This document shows, in pieces, positions 59,667 through 64,000 of a DNA stretch of 64,000 bases; the stretch's first letter is position 1, and the number at the start of each line of letters is the position of its first letter. Under the pieces are notes generated by a model. It did no database searches and was not told the DNA's origin. It saw only the letters and a program-made list of their open reading frames with translations. Both the position numbers and the translations under genes were made by a program. Source of the DNA: Diospyros lotus (lineage: Eukaryota > Streptophyta > Magnoliopsida > Ericales > Ebenaceae); NCBI RefSeq assembly GCF_014633365.1, contig NC_068346.1, forward strand, positions 36,953,191-37,017,190, given 5' to 3'.

Positions 59667-59914
59667 CTATCTTTCATTTTCCGTTTTCCTCTCCTCATCA
59701 AATCCAAATCCAAATCCAAACGCAACGAAAGCAAAACAGATGAAAATCCGTCGATTCAACGTACCAGAAGAAGGAGCGCTCAAGCACGCAAGCTTCGTTC
59801 GTCCTTTCCCCTTCCTATATATATATATACAACCAGTAACGTTTACAAGGATTAAAACTAGGAGAAGAAGTGAAGAACGAATCGAATCAATTCGATAGCG
59901 GTGATTGATAAATA

Positions 59915-60190
59915 CCTCTTGAGTACTTCAAATCTGGAACTGAGATGCGTGAGGTAATTGATCGAATGATCGGTACCCTGCTCTCTCTATCTCTCTCTCG
60001 CAATTTGCTACGATGGACCGAGGTGGCTGACGACCGTACTCCAGCGTTGCCAGCGACTGCAAATGAAGTTCGAAGAAGACGAATAGGAAGAAGACGATGG
60101 CAGAGTAAGAATCGACTTAACGGCGGGCGGCGACGATCGGCCTGGTGGGTTAGAAGCGGCACCGCTGGTAGAGAGAAGAATGAAAGGCAT
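59915..60190 (-). other. Exon-like GC-rich segment, possible 5' exon
   Basis: On the minus strand two overlapping frames are open: one of 60 codons from 60190 (MPFILLSTSG..., Ser-rich, like an organelle leader) and one of 91 codons from 60162. A donor-like CAAGAG|GTATTT lies near 59915. The composition is unlike the AT-rich flanks. No family was recognised, and the phase does not fit the exon-like piece at 59517-59666. Confidence 0.25.
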
Positions 60191-60462
60191 TAGGTTACAT
60201 GCCTTTTATATTTTATATATTTTATTATTATAATATTATTCGGACAACTCGATTCAAAATCTAAACACCAAATCTCTAATATGCAAACTGCACGGTTTAG
60301 AAATTTTTTAAACCGTACCAAACTGCTCACCCTAAACAAAAAATCGTTTTTTTTTAAGATGCGGTGTAGTTCGGCCAATTTTCAAGATGAATCGATTTTT
60401 TTTAACACCCCTAAACACAAAAGGAGAGATGAATTGTGAGAGGTTGCTAGAGCAATACACAC

Positions 60463-60550
60463 TAGCACTATAATTAGATGAAAAATGAGATATTGGTGCT
60501 ATTAACTAGCACTATAATTAGATGAAAAATGAGATATCTGTGCTATTAAC
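60463..60550. repeat. 44-bp tandem duplication
   Basis: 60463-60506 and 60507-60550 are identical except at two positions. The second copy forms the outer left arm of the fold-back element that follows. Confidence 0.9.
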
Positions 60551-60716
60551 TAGAGCTGTCAAAAGTTGGGTCATGACCCTCAAAGCCCCATCCAACCATG
60601 GCCATCAAAGCCTCAATTTAAATTAAAACTTGCTAAATGGTTGGGGCTTTGGAGCCCATGGCCCAACCATTTGACAACTCTAGTTAATAGCACCAAAATT
60701 CCATTTTCCATCTAAG
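60507..60716. mobile_element. Fold-back MITE-like element
   Basis: The left GTGCTATTAACTAGAGCTGTCAAA and, in complement, the right GTGCTATTAACTAGAGTTGTCAAA are nearly identical. The inverted similarity extends on both sides (AGATGRAAAATG outside, GGTTGGG inside), giving arms of more than 50 bases. It is non-coding. The exact ends and target duplication are unclear because the arms run past the usual hAT-like CTAGAG terminus. Confidence 0.7.
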
Positions 60717-60799
60717 TCCAATGCTACTGCCTGCTACTCCAACTACCTTTCACTATTCATCTCTTGTTTTGTGTCTTTTCTCTTTCCATTGCTCCTCTC

Positions 60800-61470
60800 T
60801 CTCTCTAGCAGCATTCTCTGCAAACAGGCGTTCGTCAATAGACAAGGTATACCTCTCCATCCATGTTTCTCTTTTTACACATTTAATCGTTGTTTTAAGT
60901 TGATTAGTGGATTTGAGTTGTTTTGGACCATCTAGGATTTTATTCTATCGATGATATTTGAATGTGTTTTCTTGAGGAGATTGATTTGTCTTGTTTTTGC
61001 TGATTCGTTGGATTTATAGTTTGGTAGGGATGGCAATTTTTACATCTTTTTCTCAAATCAGTTCTCATATCTTAGGCATTTTGTAAATTGAAGGCCTGGA
61101 TTCACAGTCAAAACTCAATAAAGGTTTTGGTGAATCAATGCTTTCTTTCTTGGCTTCTTGCCTGTGCTACTGGGTTTGTGGTTTCAGGCTCGCGTTTCAT
61201 TCAAAAATCATCTAGGGCTCTAACTTGAGAACTGAAATCACGCTGTGCCAGTACACTCGGCACACTTTTCACGCACCTTTCCTCTCCTTTTCCTTTGATG
61301 GAATTTGATAACATTAGAAATTGGTAGGAGGTCTTGTGTTTGATCTTTGGTGCTGAGTTCCGTGATTTATCTTTTTCTTTATAATTGTGAGGCCGAGTAA
61401 GGAGGCCTTAAAGGTGAGAGATTTCATCTTTTGAGAAATTGGTTTTGCCTCTCTTTTTCTGATTTTGGTA
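60800..61470 (+). repeat. Inverted duplication, right arm (orphan SRP14 leader)
   Basis: Matches the complement of 58100-58640, and keeps the leader exon end (AATAGACAAG) and the donor GTATACCTCTCC at about 60846. SRP14 coding exons are not found downstream up to 64000. A CT-rich promoter-like stretch precedes it at 60775-60820. Confidence 0.85.
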
Positions 61471-61794
61471 AACATGGCTTGCAGGTTGAGACTGATATTC
61501 TATCTGTAAAGCTTTAGAGATCGGTTTCCTATTTCAGAAGACATCAAATTCCTAACATTATTTTTCTGTAAAGCCTGGCAGTAAACATGTCTGCTAATGT
61601 TTCCAATATCAGATTTAAATCAAAGCAAATAAAAAATCCTAAAACAACAATCATCACCAATGCAATCGCCTAAATTAACAATTAGACATTCTGGACGGAC
61701 ATCACATTCAACATTTTGGAATGGAAATTTTTGCAAACAGAGGAATGGAGAATTTTACAGAGGGTGGTTCGCGGTGGTGCCAGGGGCAGGTTTG

Positions 61795-62160
61795 GGCAGA
61801 TCCCAGCCAGATCTGGTTCGGAACAGACGGACTGTCCCAGTGGCCGACGGCGAAAAGAAGGGGTGGGACGCGGTGGGTTCGACCAGACTTGTGGGGAGGA
61901 GACGAAAGGTCACGGTCAAGGTGGTTTTCGCTGACTTGGCGGAGGAAGAGAGGAGAGTGGTTGATCGTAGTGTTGCCGGCGACAAAACAGAGACACCTAA
62001 AAGTGGTTTCCGGGCAGATCTGGTCGGAGGAGGCAGACAGGGTGGAACGCGGTGGGTTCGACCAGGTCTATGGGGAGCAGATGGAAGGTTGCAGAGATGT
62101 GGTTCCCGGTGAGTTTTGGCAGAGGAAGAGGAGAGCGTGGGTTGCGGTGGTGCCAGTAGC
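61795..62160. repeat. GC-rich imperfect tandem duplication
   Basis: Blocks near 61795-61975 and 62010-62160 share GGGCAGATC, ACGCGGTGGGTTCGACCAG, TGTGGGGAG-like and GGAGGAAGAGAGGAGAG-like pieces, with spacing around 185-215 bases. Several frames are open on both strands because of composition, and none is recognisable. Confidence 0.65.
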
Positions 62161-62249
62161 AAAGGGGCGTGAATGGTGGTTCTCGACCTGATTTGGTTCA
62201 GAAGAGTCAAAAGGTCGTGCTGACCGGCGGTGGAAATATGGGAGACAGA

Positions 62250-64000
62250 ATAATACCTGAGCAGTTTTTGGCTGGCTGGCTGGCGGCGGCGTTCAGCGAG
62301 GTTTTCACGAAGAACGATTTGATGAGAATGATTGGTATACCATACATGAGACATTTTGCATTTAGAAAAACATATAAATGTAAAAATATCATTATACTTT
62401 TTATTTAATAAAATGAAAATATATATATATATATCCATTAGAAAGGAGCTCACTTTATTCTTTTATAACAACCAAATAAAAAAATAAATAAATTTCTTTC
62501 TTTGTTTTGCTCTTTGTTCTATCTAACTAAATGTAAACGTAAATATAAACATAATCATAAACATAGTTTAATGTCTGAAATCACTCCAACACTAATTAAA
62601 AATAATTTTTTTTCTATCTAATTCTCTTTTAAAGAGATTTGTATCATTATTATATAGAGACTCTCGCATATTATTATAATTTTTATCTTCTCTTAATCCT
62701 ATATTGGCTCTTCTTAATAGCGGATCAAATCCCTCATCAAAATACCCCTAACTCTCCGAGATAGTAGATCGAGTTTACCCTAGACGCTTCCTCTGGTGCT
62801 ATTATTCCTCCAACATAAGTCTTGTCTTCAGTCAAACCTTACTAATTGTTTGCTAAATTTCATTGAAATAAATAAATTTTAATTATTATATTTTAAAAAT
62901 AATAAATAATTTTTTTATATTTTTAAAAGTGAAAATGACACCTCTAATTTCAGTACTTTATATTTTTTAGATTAAATCTAGATGAATTTGGACACAACTT
63001 AATTGTTTTTAATATATTAAAATAACAAATTTAGTAGCAGTATATATATTTATAATGAAAGCGCTCAAAATTAAGGACCCCAGATAGCTCTTTCCGTGGT
63101 CCCGAAGCAGCTTTCTTTTTTCTTTTTGGGTCTCAACAGATTACCCAAGTCTAACCATTCAAGGTTAAATATATATTTTAGTTTTTGTATTTATATATTT
63201 TGTATTCAAATATTTAGGGCATGTGTTTTTTACTCTTTTTCAATTTTTCAAAATAATAAAAATGTGCTCCCTTTGTTAATTTTTAAAATATATATTTAAA
63301 AAAAATAAAATAACAAAAAATTATTTTAATTGTTTTCCGTCAAAATTTGAAAACACAAAAAATGTCTCTCTTTTCCTTCTCACGCACTGCAAACAGTTCC
63401 TTCTCTTCTAGACTCAATCTCTCTTCTCATTTTTCTGATACTCAAGCACTCCCTTTTCCTTCTCTTTTCCAAGCTCGACTTTCTCTTCCGACCAACAACC
63501 CAGATCTTCTTTGTTGGTCGTCGACTGCACCTGTCATGGCCATCATCGTCGCCAGCCATTGTCGATCGTCATCTTTTTCCTTTTTCCAGATCTGACAACA
63601 TCCCGGCTGTTGATCGCGCCTGCCACGACCATCACCACCGGGAGCAGTTGTCGACCGCCATTTCTTTCTCCCTTCTAGCCATCATCGACTCCCTCTATTC
63701 CTTGTTGGTCGTCGCAATGCTTGCCATCGTCGCTACACGTCGTCACGACGAGCAACCCAGATATGTCGTGCCTCGGCTTCGCCAATCGTTTCTTCTTTCC
63801 TTTCGCTTTTCGCTTATGCCGATCATCTTTTCTTTTCCGTCGTCGATCGTCATTCACCTACGCCATTCATCACTTCTTATAGAAGTTGAAGCAAGCTTGG
63901 CTTGGGATGGAAAACTTGAGAAAAGGGCAAGAACTAATTTTCTAATTAATTTGTTTCTATTATTAATTAAGTTTAATCATTAATTACATTATGCTATTAT
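62250..64000. other. Intergenic AT-rich DNA with a C/T-rich block
   Basis: AT-rich sequence with a TA run at about 62420-62436. The block 63360-63890 is rich in TCGTCG and CTTCTTT and resembles other low-complexity cores here. Its frames (63347-63983) have no recognisable domain. The region continues beyond the window. Confidence 0.45.

Larger units (their letters stand above)
58684..60412. mobile_element. Possible transposon between the inverted arms
   Basis: The left end AGGAGTGTTCACGGTTTGG and the complement of the right end AGGGGTGTTAA are similar. Inner sequences at both sides contain related ACGGTTTGG and ACCAAACCG motifs, as in some plant hAT elements. No flanking duplication was found, so the two ends may instead be separate remnants. 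Confidence 0.35.

Noticed and set aside
61660..62453. Overlapping frames of 72-232 codons on both strands
   Set aside because: Open because of GC-rich repeated composition; both strands and several frames are equally open, which argues against a gene.

Overview
This window is nuclear DNA of a flowering plant, probably a eudicot. Genes have many short introns with GT..AG borders, intergenic DNA is AT-rich, CT/GA microsatellites sit near promoters and splice sites, and LTR-retrotransposon, hAT and MITE debris lies between and inside genes. Nothing prokaryotic or viral was recognised, and no CRISPR array or tRNA gene was seen.

Eight protein-coding genes can be supported. From left to right they are: a seven-exon secreted GH3 beta-xylosidase/arabinofuranosidase (5302-8732, +); a WRKY19-like protein with eleven Cys/His repeats, one coding exon and a long 5' leader (20260-22218, +); a probably plastid-targeted FAD/amine-oxidase-type oxidoreductase (23166-24611, +); a short NAC factor of the XND1 type (26899-27699, +); an ANTH-domain clathrin assembly protein (38202-36390, -); a class III peroxidase resembling PER43 (43117-39994, -); the cytochrome bc1 hinge subunit QCR6 (51873-47881, -); and SRP14 of the signal recognition particle (57911-53974, -). 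QCR6 is split into exons so small that ORF calling misses it. I assembled it by hand from splice sites, giving a 69-residue protein with all six cysteines. SRP14 has only its ATG in one exon, with the rest starting 2.3 kb further on. The genes are unrelated housekeeping or cell-wall functions and do not form a pathway. The peroxidase, xylosidase and XND1-type NAC all relate to secondary walls or xylem, but they lie far apart and no shared regulation is visible.

The mobile DNA is well resolved. A Ty3/gypsy-derived element (32712-35938) has two 689-bp LTRs, a GAAAG target duplication, and a coding region cut down to gag-protease plus in-frame scraps of RNase H and integrase. A second gypsy family is present as a solo LTR with an AATAA duplication (43718-44340) and as a deleted copy with an integrase remnant (29754-31219) that landed inside an older repeat. 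Other clear elements are a 344-bp MITE with 8-bp TSD (12697-13040), an 838-bp hAT element with 8-bp TSD in a QCR6 intron, a 342-bp solo LTR in the SRP14 intron, a probable 1.7-kb hAT carrying a GAGC-rich array (44483-46196), and a decayed plastid 23S rRNA insertion (9251-9525).

The right end is the most unusual part. The untranslated 5' end of SRP14 (leader exon, splice donor and first intron) is duplicated in inverted orientation about 2 kb away without the SRP14 coding exons. Between the arms lie transposon-like termini, a fold-back element and possible gene fragments. I found no evidence of a wholly new biological system; the strongest unusual observations are this inverted duplication, the start codons placed at exon edges, and the frame-preserving collapse of the gypsy element.
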